Positions 17,520-25,634 of a DNA stretch of 64,000 nucleotides are shown here, in pieces; position 1 is the stretch's first letter, and each line of letters begins with the position of its first letter. Location: NCBI RefSeq assembly GCF_001653715.1, contig NZ_LWHQ01000028.1:20370-84369 (forward strand), given 5' to 3'. This DNA comes from Methylobacterium platani. GTDB taxonomy: Bacteria; Pseudomonadota; Alphaproteobacteria; Rhizobiales; Beijerinckiaceae. The notes under the pieces were generated by a model. That model made no database searches and was not told the origin of the DNA. It was given only the letters and a program-made list of their open reading frames with translations. The position numbers were made by a program, and so were the translations under genes.

Positions 17520-17903
17520 ATGCCGATCCGCCGGGAGCACCAGATCACCCGCCAGATGCTCCGAGATGAGCCCGACACGCTCTGGGTGTTCGGCGACACG
17601 CTGATCGGCAAGAGCCTGGGCGGCCAGGCGGCAGAGATGCGTGGCGAACCGAACGCCGTCGGCATCGCGACCAAGCCGTTGCCGGCCATGGACCCGGCCG
17701 CCTACTTCACGGACGCTGATATTGAGACGTTCCGCAGGGCTGCTGAACCCCCGTGTCGCCGACTCGCCGATCACCTCCGGTCCGGCGGCATCGTCGTCTG
17801 GCCGGCAGCAGGAATCGGGACGGGTCTTGCAGATCTGGAGCGACGCTCGCCGCGGATCTGGGCGAGCCTGGAGCGGACTCGTGAGAGCCTTGAGGGGCTG
17901 TGA
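17520..17903 (+). CDS. DUF7831-like protein of phage type
   Basis: A 127-residue protein containing 'WVFGDTLIGKSLGGQAAEMR' followed by 'GEPNAVGIATK'. This matches a small domain I know mainly from phage proteins (probably DUF7831), where 'VFGDN...GGQA...RGEPNAxGIPTK' is conserved. The second half is helical ('FRRAAEPPCRRLADHLRSGG', 'ERTRESLEGL'). It starts at ATG 17520 with GGAAG upstream. The reaction is unknown. It lies downstream of the Crp/partner pair and could be co-transcribed or an independent cargo gene. Confidence 0.7.
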   Translation: MPIRREHQITRQMLRDEPDTLWVFGDTLIGKSLGGQAAEMRGEPNAVGIATKPLPAMDPAAYFTDADIETFRRAAEPPCRRLADHLRSGGIVVWPAAGIGTGLADLERRSPRIWASLERTRESLEGL

Positions 17904-18039
17904 CCCGCCCGTTTGCCTACGGAGAGGGCGGCAGCGCTCCCAGCGGCACGGCCGTGTCGGTGGAGAGGTCTATCTTCTCGACGTCGATCGCCAGCCGAAC
18001 TTCGCCGGATCGGCCCTTCTCCCCGTCGGACATGAGAAG

Positions 18040-18057
18040 GCCGCCCCATCGGGCGGC
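18040..18057 (-). terminator. GC hairpin downstream of 18073-18171
   Basis: GCCGCCC at 18040-18046 pairs with GGGCGGC at 18051-18057 over a four-base loop, just past the stop of the reverse small ORF. No T-run follows, so termination is plausible rather than sure. Confidence 0.4.
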
Positions 18058-18072
18058 ACCTCCCTGCCGTCG

Positions 18073-18171
18073 TTACAGGCCCAACAGGGCACCGGTGGTA
18101 CCGGCGACCGTCATGACGAGTCCTCCGACCAGTACCCCGATCATCGCGTAGGAGACGGCACGCAAGAGCAT
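18073..18171 (-). CDS. tiny membrane peptide
   Basis: A 32-residue ORF almost entirely made of one hydrophobic helix ('MLLRAVSYAMIGVLVGGLVM', then 'TVAGTTGALLGL'). It starts at ATG 18171, 23 bases after the stop of the secreted protein gene 18195-18461 and before a GC hairpin, which fits a short operon. Too short for similarity to decide. Confidence 0.35.
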   Translation of the reverse strand: MLLRAVSYAMIGVLVGGLVMTVAGTTGALLGL

Positions 18172-18194
18172 GGCCTGGATTCCATCCGGCCCAA

Positions 18195-18461
18195 TCAACA
18201 GCGATACCCGCCCGAGGTCTGACCATACTGCTTGACCGGGAAGTTCTGCTGGTTGGCGTTGCCCTCCGAAGCCGAGCTCATCGGGCAGGCGCCGTAGAAG
18301 GGCACGCTGGTATTGGTACGGCCGCCGATCGAACCCGTCGTCACGACGTCGTCGCTCCAGAACGGGTCCGAGGGGGAGCTCGACTCGAACGCCATGGCGG
18401 ATGAGAGCGAGGCAATGCCGAGGACGAGCGCCACGGCGAATGAAGCGATAGTGATTTTCAT
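18195..18461 (-). CDS. small secreted protein
   Basis: An 88-residue protein starting at ATG 18461. A clear signal peptide ('MKITIASFAVALVLGIASLS', then 'SAMAFESS') has probable cleavage after Ala-Met-Ala. The mature part is about 63 residues, Ser/Gly-rich, with two cysteines. Function unknown. AAGGAAC lies upstream with long spacing. Confidence 0.65.
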   Translation of the reverse strand: MKITIASFAVALVLGIASLSSAMAFESSSPSDPFWSDDVVTTGSIGGRTNTSVPFYGACPMSSASEGNANQQNFPVKQYGQTSGGYRC

Positions 18462-18853
18462 GTCTTGTGATGTTCCTTGGTCCAAAGCGCGGACGATCCA
18501 GTGAGCTATCGTCCACGTCGATAAGATTATCTTACAGAAAATGTCTATGCTGTTATGTGTCTATGCGACACACGATATCGGAACAAAGCCAGATTGAGCA
18601 GAAATGGAACTGAAATGATGGGGGATTTTTGCTAAAATCGCGACTTTGGCAAAAATATGCTAGATCAAATCAAAAATATCCTCATGGCGACTGCCCAAGA
18701 TGCCGACTTACTGAACCGTCTCGACCCCGGTGAGCCGAAGCTTGAGTGACGGCCTGGCCGGCGACAGCGCGCATCGCGAGGCCGAGGAGCGAAGGAGTGG
18801 GCGTCCTCCCAGGGCGAACTCCGCACCGCCCGGCGTGAACTGCTGTGTCAAAA
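18462..18853. other. intergenic between two reverse genes
   Basis: About 390 bases with no supported gene. The first 200 bases are AT-rich and likely hold the promoter of the secreted protein gene; the right end reaches the phasin terminator. Confidence 0.4.
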
Positions 18854-18879
18854 GAAGGGCCGCCGTCAGGCGGCCCTTC
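18854..18879 (-). terminator. intrinsic terminator of phasin gene
   Basis: An 11-base perfect stem (GAAGGGCCGCC / GGCGGCCCTTC) with a GTCA/TGAC four-base loop lies about 50 bases past the phasin stop. On the reverse strand the stem is followed by TTTT, giving a textbook rho-independent terminator. Confidence 0.8.
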
Positions 18880-18927
18880 GCTGGATCGGCAGGATCCCGG
18901 GGCGTCTCGCCCGGGCTCCGGCACCTC

Positions 18928-19527
18928 TCAGCGGACGACCGAAGGGGTCTGGTCCAGGCCGGAGAACGCCTTACCGGCCTCCTCGATCGCCCGGACCGAG
19001 CCCTCGGCGATGACCCGGCTGTCCTGCACCATGTGCTGCAACCCCTCGCGGACCAGCTCGCTCTGGATCGCCGTGAAATCCTGCACCGACGACGCGCGCG
19101 TCAGACGGGTCAAGCCGTCGATGTTGCGCTGCCACTGCTTCTGGCCCAGTTCGAACCAGCTGCGGGACGCGTCCTGCACCGCCTGGGTCAGGACCGTGCC
19201 GCACCGCGTGACCGCCTCGATGTTCTGCTGGGACTGACGGGCAAGGCGCTCGCTGTCCTGCCCGGTGAAGCCGAGGACGCGCGTGAACCGATCGGCAGCC
19301 TCCCGGGCCTGCTGGGATGCGGTGTCGACGTTCTTCTGCACGATCTGCTTGGCATCGTCGGACGCTTTTGCGCCGAGATCGGCCATCTTGCTCATGCCGT
19401 CCCGAGCCGCCTCGGTGAATTGAGTGCCCTGCTCGCTGGTCTTGCTCATGCTTGCCTTGACGGCGTCGGTGAGCTTGTCGGTCTGCTCAGCGTGCTTGTT
19501 CGACGTGGCGCTCTGATTGATGCCCAT
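18928..19527 (-). CDS. phasin family protein
   Basis: A 199-residue amphipathic helical protein rich in Ala, Gln, Ser and Thr, with the phasin pattern ('KNVDTASQQAREAADRFTRV', 'AVQDASRSWFELGQKQWQRN', 'RASSVQDFTAIQSELVREG'). Phasins coat polyhydroxyalkanoate granules. ATG 19527 has GAGGAAA upstream. A strong intrinsic terminator follows, so it is monocistronic. The TGC-rich sequence at 19621-19632 upstream is similar to one in front of the esterase at 5618-6514. Confidence 0.88.
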   Translation of the reverse strand: MGINQSATSNKHAEQTDKLTDAVKASMSKTSEQGTQFTEAARDGMSKMADLGAKASDDAKQIVQKNVDTASQQAREAADRFTRVLGFTGQDSERLARQSQQNIEAVTRCGTVLTQAVQDASRSWFELGQKQWQRNIDGLTRLTRASSVQDFTAIQSELVREGLQHMVQDSRVIAEGSVRAIEEAGKAFSGLDQTPSVVR

Positions 19528-19827
19528 GGGAATTTCCTCGTTGTTTCGTGGAGGTGCACCGGAAGCACCACCGCACCCGCCCGGCGCATCGGCTGGGGGC
19601 TGCGAACTTCGATGGTATTTTGCTGCACTGCATCCATATCGGTGCGAATTCGCCAGCTTCAAGTGCGGCGCATCATAATTAAACTGCCATTTTTGTCGGT
19701 AAAAAGCATCAAAATCCATAGTTTAGGTGTAAGTACATGGTTGCGCTGCACAATCTCGTATCGGCCGCGACGATCCCGGAGCTGATGGTCCTGGTCCGTC
19801 TCATTCGTCACGAAACCTTCGATTTCG
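19528..19827. other. phasin promoter region and short repeats
   Basis: About 300 bases. It holds TGCTGCACTGCA at 19621-19632, an AT-rich patch at 19665-19735, and the first of two TTCGTCACGAA palindromes at 19804. No gene is supported. Confidence 0.4.
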
Positions 19828-19837
19828 TCACGAAACC
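19804..19837. promoter_or_regulatory. tandem TTCGTCACGAA palindromes
   Basis: The 14-base sequence TTCGTCACGAAACC occurs twice, at 19804-19817 and 19824-19837. Each copy contains the perfect palindrome TTCGT-C-ACGAA, and the centres are 20 bases apart, about two helical turns. This is the geometry of a paired dimer-binding site. It straddles the 3' end of the antiporter gene, so it may serve a forward-strand or distal promoter, or be a chance duplication. Confidence 0.35.
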
Positions 19838-21135
19838 CTCGATCGATCGGCCTGCGCCGGCCTGGAAGCGGCGGGATCGGCCGGGGAGGGGAGCCCGGCC
19901 GGGCGTCCCATCTTCCGGTCGAGGGCGAACAGGACCGGGGTGACCATGATGCCGTGCATCAGGATGGAGATCAGCACGGTCAGGCCGGCCGTCGCCCAGA
20001 GCAGGTCCGTTTGCTCGAACGGGGCATGGCCGATGGCGAAGGACAGGTAGTAGACCGTGCCCAGCCCGCGGATTCCGAAGAAGCTGACGACCGCCCGCTC
20101 CTCGCTGCGCCGGGCGCTGCCCAGCAGGCTGATCCAGCCGCTCAGCGGACGGACGACTAGGAGCGCCAGCAGGGCGAACGCGACGGCCGGCCAGGTCAGG
20201 GCGTGCAGGAGCCCCCCGCCGACGAGGACGGCGCCGAACCCGACCAGCAGCACCATCATCAGGATGCGCTCAAGTTCCTCGGCATAGTCGTGCATCGTGC
20301 GGTGGTAGTCGTGCCCCCGGTTCGAGGCACGAAGGGCGAGGGCGGCGGCGAACACGCCGATGAAGCCGTAGCCGTCGACTGCCTGGACGCCGCCATAGGC
20401 GATGCAGGTGATGCCGAGCGCCACGAAGCCGTCGCCGGTGCGGGACAGCTTCGAGACGTTCGGAAGATGGAAGGTCAGCCAGCCGAGCCCCCGGCCGATA
20501 ACTGCGCCGAGCACGAAGCCGACGACGATCTTCCACACCACGTCGACCGCCAGCCAATGCGACCAGGACAGGCCGGCGAGGCCTCCGGTTCCCGCCATGG
20601 CGATGGCGAGGTTCACGAACGGAAAGGCAAGCCCGTCGTTGAGGCCCGCCTCGGAGGTCAGTGCGAAGCGCGGCTCGTCCTCGTGCTCCTCGGCCGGGTG
20701 ACCCACCTGAACGTCCGAGGCGAGCACCGGATCGGTCGGGGCCAGCGACGAGGCGAGGAGCAGGGCCGCGACGCCTCCGAGCCCGAGCAGGGCCGATCCC
20801 AGGAGAGCGAGCGCCAGGATGGTGAGAGGCATGCCGACCGCGAGCAGGCGCCATGTCACGGCCCAGCGCTTCCAGCCGATCATGCGGTCGATCTTCAGGC
20901 CGGCGCCCATCAGCGAGATGACCACCACGGCCTCGGTGGCGTGCTCGATGAGCTTGAGGTGCAGGCTCGGATGGGGCGTCAGGTCGTAGAGCGTCGGAAC
21001 GGCCGACAGGGCGGCACCGATGCCGACACAGCAGATGGGGAGCGAGAGAGGCAACCGGCGCAGCACCATCGGCAGCCACGCCGTCAGCAGCACCATGACG
21101 CCGAACCCGGCGACGACGACGATGTAGATGTCCAT
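19828..21135 (-). CDS. Na+/H+ (cation/proton) antiporter, CPA1 type
   Basis: A 435-residue polytopic membrane protein with about 12 hydrophobic segments that exchanges monovalent cations for protons. Ion-binding signatures are visible: 'SSLAPTDPVLASDVQVG' and 'FALTSEAGLNDGLAFPF', the 'TDP' and 'E...ND' patterns of NhaP/NHE-like CPA1 carriers. The later motif 'FFGIRGLGTVYYLSFA' is also typical. The C-terminus is a short Pro/Arg-rich tail with no regulatory domain. It starts at ATG 21135. The neighbours give no pathway clue. Confidence 0.9.
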   Translation of the reverse strand: MDIYIVVVAGFGVMVLLTAWLPMVLRRLPLSLPICCVGIGAALSAVPTLYDLTPHPSLHLKLIEHATEAVVVISLMGAGLKIDRMIGWKRWAVTWRLLAVGMPLTILALALLGSALLGLGGVAALLLASSLAPTDPVLASDVQVGHPAEEHEDEPRFALTSEAGLNDGLAFPFVNLAIAMAGTGGLAGLSWSHWLAVDVVWKIVVGFVLGAVIGRGLGWLTFHLPNVSKLSRTGDGFVALGITCIAYGGVQAVDGYGFIGVFAAALALRASNRGHDYHRTMHDYAEELERILMMVLLVGFGAVLVGGGLLHALTWPAVAFALLALLVVRPLSGWISLLGSARRSEERAVVSFFGIRGLGTVYYLSFAIGHAPFEQTDLLWATAGLTVLISILMHGIMVTPVLFALDRKMGRPAGLPSPADPAASRPAQADRSRVS

Positions 21136-21245
21136 TGGTAGCCGAACGACGTCCTCTGTCGCCTCGTTCCTGGTCGCGTCGTCTCTGCGACTTTGAGAGC
21201 ATCGGTGATCAGGCGGCCCTGCCGGCCGCGGAACAAGGCCTGGCC

Positions 21246-21365
21246 CTAGAAGGGATCGCGCGCCAGATGGTCCTGAACGAGGGCGGCCAGCCCGTCGAAG
21301 CCCTTGTGCATGTCGGTGTGCCCGGTGGCCAGCCAGACGCCCGAGCCGGACGGGACGGGGATCAT
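21246..21365 (-). pseudogene. IS66-type tnpB fragment
   Basis: A 39-codon start of the IS66 accessory protein TnpB: 'MIPVPSGSGVWLATGHTDMH', then 'KGFDGLAALVQDHLARDPF'. Family TnpB runs about 115 residues and continues 'HLFVFRGRRG', which is absent here because a stop follows at the break. The ATG overlaps the tnpA stop (ATGA), as in intact IS66 elements. No tnpC follows. Confidence 0.75.
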
Positions 21366-21655
21366 CGACCGAGGCAGCGCGGCGATCGCGCACTGAGGAG
21401 CGTCAGGTCCGCCCCGGTTGCGGCCCGCACCCGATGCCCGCCGGCCAACTCGATCTCGACCAGACCCGACCCGGCCGGCACCTCGGCTGTCGCCGTAGCT
21501 GGAGGTGGCAGGGCGAGCGGGATGTAGTTCGATGGGGCAGCCGCAGCCGAGGTCCGGTGCTCGGCCAGCACGACGCGCCGCTATCGGAACAGCAAGCTGG
21601 AGTGCAGACCGTGCCGGCGGGCTACCTCCGAGGCGTCCGCAGTCACCGCGCCTAT
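21362..21655 (-). pseudogene. IS66-type tnpA remnant with in-frame stop
   Basis: The reverse frame reads an IS66 TnpA helix-turn-helix ('EVARRHGLHSSLLFR') and then TAG at 21581-21583 where the family has Trp ('WRR'). It resumes in the same frame with 'VEIELAGGHRVR' and ends overlapping tnpB. The 5' part is lost near 21655. Together with the tnpB fragment this is a dead IS66 copy. Confidence 0.7.
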
Positions 21656-21858
21656 GTCCGTTCTCGAAATCGAACCAGACCTTCGAAGTTCGCGAGATTG
21701 ATGTCGGCATGTGGCGCAATCCGGCGGCTCGGCATCCATCCGGCGAACCGCTGCTGACTACTGAGCTTGTGTGAAAACGCAGAGGTCGTTGAAGGACTTC
21801 TTCTGGTCGACCCTGGTCCGGTTGAGCCAAGTGTAACACCCCTGGCTTTCCTTACCAA

Positions 21859-22140
21859 TTATGAGGTGTGCTCTCGTGTCGTGAAATTAGCGCGATAATC
21901 GTCCGATATCCAGCCATTGCCGTCGCGCGCACGGCGCCATAGCTCACCCCTCCACCAGTGTACCCCGCTATCTGATACGCCATCACGCAGGACATGCGGT
22001 CTATATCCTCTAGAATTTAAATCGCGTCGAGCAATTCTTCTGAGGAAACTCTCAGCGGCGTCTTGGTGGCTTTCAGCAAAAACCGTCTCGCCACGGCCGC
22101 CGTTGTCGAATCTGACAGTGAATTCAAGTCGGGTTCTCAT
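21859..22140 (-). CDS. hypothetical protein
   Basis: A 93-residue soluble protein starting at ATG 22140 with GGAG upstream. It opens 'MRTRLEFTVRFDNGGRGETV', then a helix 'ESHQDAAESFLRRIARR' and a Trp-rich end ('WWRGELWRRARDGNGW'). I do not recognise the family. It lies next to the IS66 debris and may be accessory. Confidence 0.5.
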   Translation of the reverse strand: MRTRLEFTVRFDNGGRGETVFAESHQDAAESFLRRIARRDLNSRGYRPHVLRDGVSDSGVHWWRGELWRRARDGNGWISDDYRANFTTREHTS

Positions 22141-22346
22141 TTTTAAAACTCCGGTTCATTGATTTTTGATACAACGGAATCGTACCGGATGCCCCCATTC
22201 ACGAGAGATTGCCCACCGCGACGCCTTCTACACCCAGCGGGATGGCGAAGGCTCGGCCAGCAGAGCTACGAGATTTTGTGGGTGTCCGGAAGCAGTGCAC
22301 CAGTACGGTCGTCGCCCCAGATTTGGGACATAGCGGTAAGTTCTTC

Positions 22347-22631
22347 TCAAGACGAGTGGACGTAAAGCATGCGCTGCGGGATTGCCTCCATCCCCTGAGA
22401 GATAAGCAGAAGGCGATCCCGTCCCTTCAGCAGAGCCCTCCGGACACCACCCCGTGGCGCCATCTGGTCCTGCCAATAGCCGAAAACGATGTCAGCGCCC
22501 TGGAACGCCGAGCGCATCCAGGCGCTGTGGTTCTGGCCGGAGGCTCTCAGGGCCTCCATCGTCGCGTTGGCCCTGGCGACCTCGGCGGCGATTTGGTCGC
22601 TGCTGAGCATGGTGATGTCGTTCTCGTGCAT
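22347..22631 (-). CDS. small phasin-like hypothetical protein
   Basis: A 94-residue protein starting at ATG 22631 with GGAG seven bases upstream. Its first half is amphipathic ('LSSDQIAAEVARANATMEAL', 'SAWMRSAFQGADIVFGYWQ'), slightly resembling short phasins; the second half is basic. Function unknown. Composition is close to the chromosomal genes rather than the AT-rich island to its right. Confidence 0.5.
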   Translation of the reverse strand: MHENDITMLSSDQIAAEVARANATMEALRASGQNHSAWMRSAFQGADIVFGYWQDQMAPRGGVRRALLKGRDRLLLISQGMEAIPQRMLYVHSS

Positions 22632-22939
22632 TGTGTACTCCAGGGTTGCATCGAATCATAACTTTATATCGGGGTTTCAATGGGCAGTAATTTTAGCGTC
22701 TATACAGACTTGTCTGGCCACCAACATCGAAAAAAATCGATCATTTTTTACTCAGGCGCTCCAGGTTACGGCACCTCATCCCGGCAGACGATCAGCCGAC
22801 AGCCTGAATGCCAACTAGAGAAGAGACGCTTTCGTCAAGGCGACGCAGAGTCCAACCTACGACGAATTTTTCGCGAATTATTATTATTCACGATTGTATT
22901 AAAGATATATTTTACAGCCTATCATTGATAGGTCGATAA
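22632..22939. other. AT-rich intergenic region
   Basis: 308 bases, strongly AT-rich towards the right end. No gene or repeat is supported. It marks the left border of the low-GC island that runs to about 24.9 kb. Confidence 0.35.
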
Positions 22940-23281
22940 CTAATGCTTGCACGTTATATTGAAGTTGCATAATTCCCATAGTGCTGCCGCCATAGTTTCG
23001 TAAGATGCGTTAGCTTTATCACCTACCACGTAGCCCTTGCTACATACCGCTAGCCAACCTCTAGGATTCCGATACTGAAATTTGGGGCGATTCCAGCCTT
23101 GAGTTTGGTAGCATGTATATTTGTCGTTGCTGTATAACTCTAGAATAAGACCTTCGTACGGCACCCCATCGATATTTAATAGTTCATAGCCGTTACATAC
23201 TCTATATCTCAAAACTCCGAATAAGTTATCTCGTAGAACGAATTTATGCAGGATAGGCTCAACCCGCTTCAGCTCACACAC
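22940..23281 (-). CDS. AT-rich hypothetical protein
   Basis: A 113-residue ORF starting at GTG 23281. It is rich in Tyr, Asn, Cys and Lys ('LRDNLFGVLRYRVCNGYELL', 'LYSNDKYTCYQTQGWNRP'), very unlike the GC-rich chromosomal genes. No family recognised. With the genes at 23375-24920 it forms a low-GC block on one strand, suggesting horizontal transfer. Confidence 0.45.
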   Translation of the reverse strand: MCELKRVEPILHKFVLRDNLFGVLRYRVCNGYELLNIDGVPYEGLILELYSNDKYTCYQTQGWNRPKFQYRNPRGWLAVCSKGYVVGDKANASYETMAAALWELCNFNITCKH

Positions 23282-23374
23282 GTAAGTCTGATGACGTTTT
23301 AATTAATTTTTTGCTATTCTCTTCATGTCGTTCCTCAAACATGCATCTTGTGATAGAGAGCTGTTTTTGGGCCT

Positions 23375-24244
23375 TTACAACTTTCCGTTGGCGCGCAATT
23401 CGGCCTGCGCGCGCTGCACCGCTGACTTACTCAAACCGAGACAGGCGGCGATCTCGCGGACACTGGCTCCTAACTGCGTATGTTCGATTATCTTTAACGC
23501 ATTTTCATCATCAATATTGCTACAAGTCCATAATGCTTTACCTTCCGCCATCTGTAGTTGAGCCTCGAAAGGTTCTGCATCTGCTCCGGCTATACCGCGA
23601 GCCTTAGTTAGATGGACTTGAAATCTCGCACCTTCTTCCATTTTGTAGTTGTCAGGACGTTTTAGCATGACGATGGTGTCGAGCACGTCCTCCCTTTTTG
23701 ATGTTCCTCTTGCTTGATCTCCTCTACCAGTATGATGAACCAACAAAACGCTTATACCTCGCCTGCGAAGCTTTAAAAGCCAAGTTTGCATAACATCCCA
23801 GCTTGCCGCATCATTCTCTCTCCCTCCTTTAACCAAAGTAGAAAGATTGTCGATTACCAATAGATCGCCATCATTTAATAACAATTCCACTTCCTCTTGA
23901 TGTACTGTGTTCGAAAGATTAATATCCTGACCTAAATTCTGTCTATCCATCGACAGAATCGTAAAATGGGGATTTATTGGCATGTCTAGACTGCAGGCCG
24001 CTCTAAGAGCCCTTGCCCGTTCCTGCAACGTCTGCTGTGGCATTTCGCCGTCTACGTAGAGTACTCTCCGTGCCGTCGGGGCTTGCCACCGCAAGAACGC
24101 GGCTCCTGCGGAAACCGCGTAGCTGTTACCAAGCGCTACGTGCGTTTTCCCTACCCCTCGGCCGGCGTACAGCATTGCGAGACCACGTTCCGGCAAAAGC
24201 GGGTGAAGCACGAAATCGCGTTTCGGAAGATCTTCATCAATCAA
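23375..24244 (-). CDS. RepA/RecA-like AAA ATPase (possibly the 3' part of a frameshifted gene)
   Basis: A 289-residue RecA-fold ATPase of the plasmid/phage RepA (AAA_25) type. Walker A 'YAGRGVGKTHVALG' lies near residue 30, Walker B 'DGDLLVIDNLSTL' near 130, then 'VLLVHHTGRGDQARGTS', and a C-terminal helix-turn-helix ('ASVREIAACLGLSKSAVQRA'). Such proteins are hexameric helicases in replication modules. The only start here is a weak TTG at 24244, yet family-like sequence ('FRTVELNDL') lies upstream of it in frame and joins the ORF 24256-24651 at an A7 run. The real product is probably longer. AT-rich. Confidence 0.75.
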   Translation of the reverse strand: MIDEDLPKRDFVLHPLLPERGLAMLYAGRGVGKTHVALGNSYAVSAGAAFLRWQAPTARRVLYVDGEMPQQTLQERARALRAACSLDMPINPHFTILSMDRQNLGQDINLSNTVHQEEVELLLNDGDLLVIDNLSTLVKGGRENDAASWDVMQTWLLKLRRRGISVLLVHHTGRGDQARGTSKREDVLDTIVMLKRPDNYKMEEGARFQVHLTKARGIAGADAEPFEAQLQMAEGKALWTCSNIDDENALKIIEHTQLGASVREIAACLGLSKSAVQRAQAELRANGKL

Positions 24245-24255
24245 GTCATTTAATT

Positions 24256-24651
24256 CTACCGTTCTAAAAATTGATCTATGTTTTTTTCATTCGGTAGCTC
24301 AGCTGATTGTTCTACATCGACCGGATACGTTATAGATAAATCAACAAAATCAATTGATCGGCATTCTGAGATATTTTCTAATTTAAAATTATTGAAAATA
24401 TGCCACTCTTCTAAGTGTAACATTAGATCTTCCTGATTAATATTTATCATATGATGCGAAGTGATCCCTCCCGAGTCACAATCCTTACGTTCCGGTTCCA
24501 TGTCGAGCTCAGTTTTTGTGACCATCTGAAAAGCGTGCTCCATCGGATTCAAAAGCGAAATTCCACAAAGTTTACCGATAACTTCTATATATCCCCAAAT
24601 TTTATCCTGCTTAGTTGATTCAATCTGATCTTCTCCGCAATTTTTAAACAT
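24256..24651 (-). CDS. AT-rich ORF upstream of the ATPase, possible 5' half
   Basis: A 131-residue ORF with GAGG upstream of ATG 24651. No known domain; acidic and Asn/Glu-rich ('EHAFQMVTKTELDMEPERKD', 'EEWHIFNNFKLENISE'). It overlaps the 3' end of the gene at 24585. Near its end it reads GAA AAA AAC, and a -1 shift there enters the ATPase frame directly. So it is either the first half of a frameshift-expressed protein, the front of a gene broken by an indel in seven A's, or an independent short protein. Confidence 0.5.
   Translation of the reverse strand: MFKNCGEDQIESTKQDKIWGYIEVIGKLCGISLLNPMEHAFQMVTKTELDMEPERKDCDSGGITSHHMININQEDLMLHLEEWHIFNNFKLENISECRSIDFVDLSITYPVDVEQSAELPNEKNIDQFLER
24280..24286 (-). 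other. A_AAA_AAC slippery heptamer at frame junction
   Basis: On the reverse strand, codons GAA AAA AAC of the upstream ORF place the heptamer A AAA AAC exactly in the zero frame required for -1 slippage. The -1 frame then reads CAT AGA TCA and continues without a stop through the whole ATPase. The zero frame stops at 24258-24256, only seven codons after the heptamer. Confidence 0.5.
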
Positions 24652-24920
24652 TGATTGCCTCTATCGTGCAATTCAATACTAGTATTTATAAGTGCAAGGT
24701 AGCATGGACCAGTCGCCCACCAGGGAGGCTTTCGATCACTTAATGGATTTGTCCATAAACTTATTTGTGAAGGTATTACAGATCGTTCTGAATTAGCATC
24801 TAAAATACGTGCAAGTCGAGTCTGCCATCCTGGCAATTCTAGTTTTCCGTCTATAGTTGTTGCTATTTCCTTCAGCTCTTCTGCTGATAGGGGAAGGGGT
24901 TTTGCGAGCGATACTGCCAC
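24585..24920 (-). CDS. probable helix-turn-helix regulator
   Basis: A 111-residue protein starting at ATG 24920. The segment 'LPGWQTRLARILDANSERSVIPSQISLW' resembles the 'WQxALARxLGVxxRTVxRW' helix-turn-helix found in plasmid and phage regulators. The 'YLALINTSIELHDRG' tail matches helical ends of the same group. It is first in the low-GC block and likely controls the ATPase genes it overlaps. AT-rich composition suggests it moved with them. Confidence 0.5.
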   Translation of the reverse strand: MAVSLAKPLPLSAEELKEIATTIDGKLELPGWQTRLARILDANSERSVIPSQISLWTNPLSDRKPPWWATGPCYLALINTSIELHDRGNQCLKIAEKIRLNQLSRIKFGDI

Positions 24921-25634
24921 GTTGCACTCTCCGTGCTCATGAACGCCATTGCGTCGTTAGGTCGGACCAATGTCATAAAAATTGTACGCTCGCAAGCCTT
25001 TTGCCGATCGTGATCATAAATTCTAAACGGCAACAGGAAATCCGTCAGTGGCCGGTGCGCTTTCAAGCCCCTTTTTCAGATCGAGCGTGCAAGCGTGAGC
25101 ATTGGGTAACCGGGAAGCTTGGCGGGGGTAGGGAGAGCCACTCCCGCTTACAGGGGAGGCGCAATGGGGCTCCCGCTGCCTGCGCCGAGCTTGCGGGCTG
25201 TATGACGCCTGGATCAGTTACCAGAGCGCACACGTCCTGCTACGCGTAGGGTTCAGAGACAAATCCCGCGTTTTAGAGCAATGATGAGGGTTGCTAGTGC
25301 ACTGACGCGGACGAACACACCACGCCCGCTCTCGCCAACTGCTTGCAGAGGCATCAGAAATCGCAACGAGCTATGTACGTTTTGAAGGCGTCAGTGCACT
25401 AGGATTGACTGCTCGAGTGACATCGAATAACAATTTCACCATTCCTCGTTGATGGTACGGAATTAATTGCTCGCGGTGGAGCAAGCCTCGCAGCAAGAGG
25501 CGCCGAAACGATCAGCTAAAGTCGAAATCGCGGAACCAATTTCTGCTTTTGCTCCATGAAACTGCGAATCGTCTGTCTTGCTCCCCTGATTTCCTGCCAT
25601 CCGTAAAATGCGTCCATCACTATAGCAATGGATC
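24921..25634. other. 700-base stretch without a supported gene
   Basis: Composition is mixed: GC-rich around 25080-25220, lower elsewhere. Open frames on both strands read as noise. No integrase, attachment site or tRNA was found beside the low-GC block. Confidence 0.4.

Noticed and set aside
17919..18033. 38-codon reverse ORF ('MSDGEKGRSGEVRLAIDVEK')
   Set aside because: No ribosome site, too short to judge, and lies just behind a hairpin.
24921..25634. Search for tRNA or attachment site bordering the low-GC island
   Set aside because: No tRNA-like T-loop or matching direct repeats could be found by eye.
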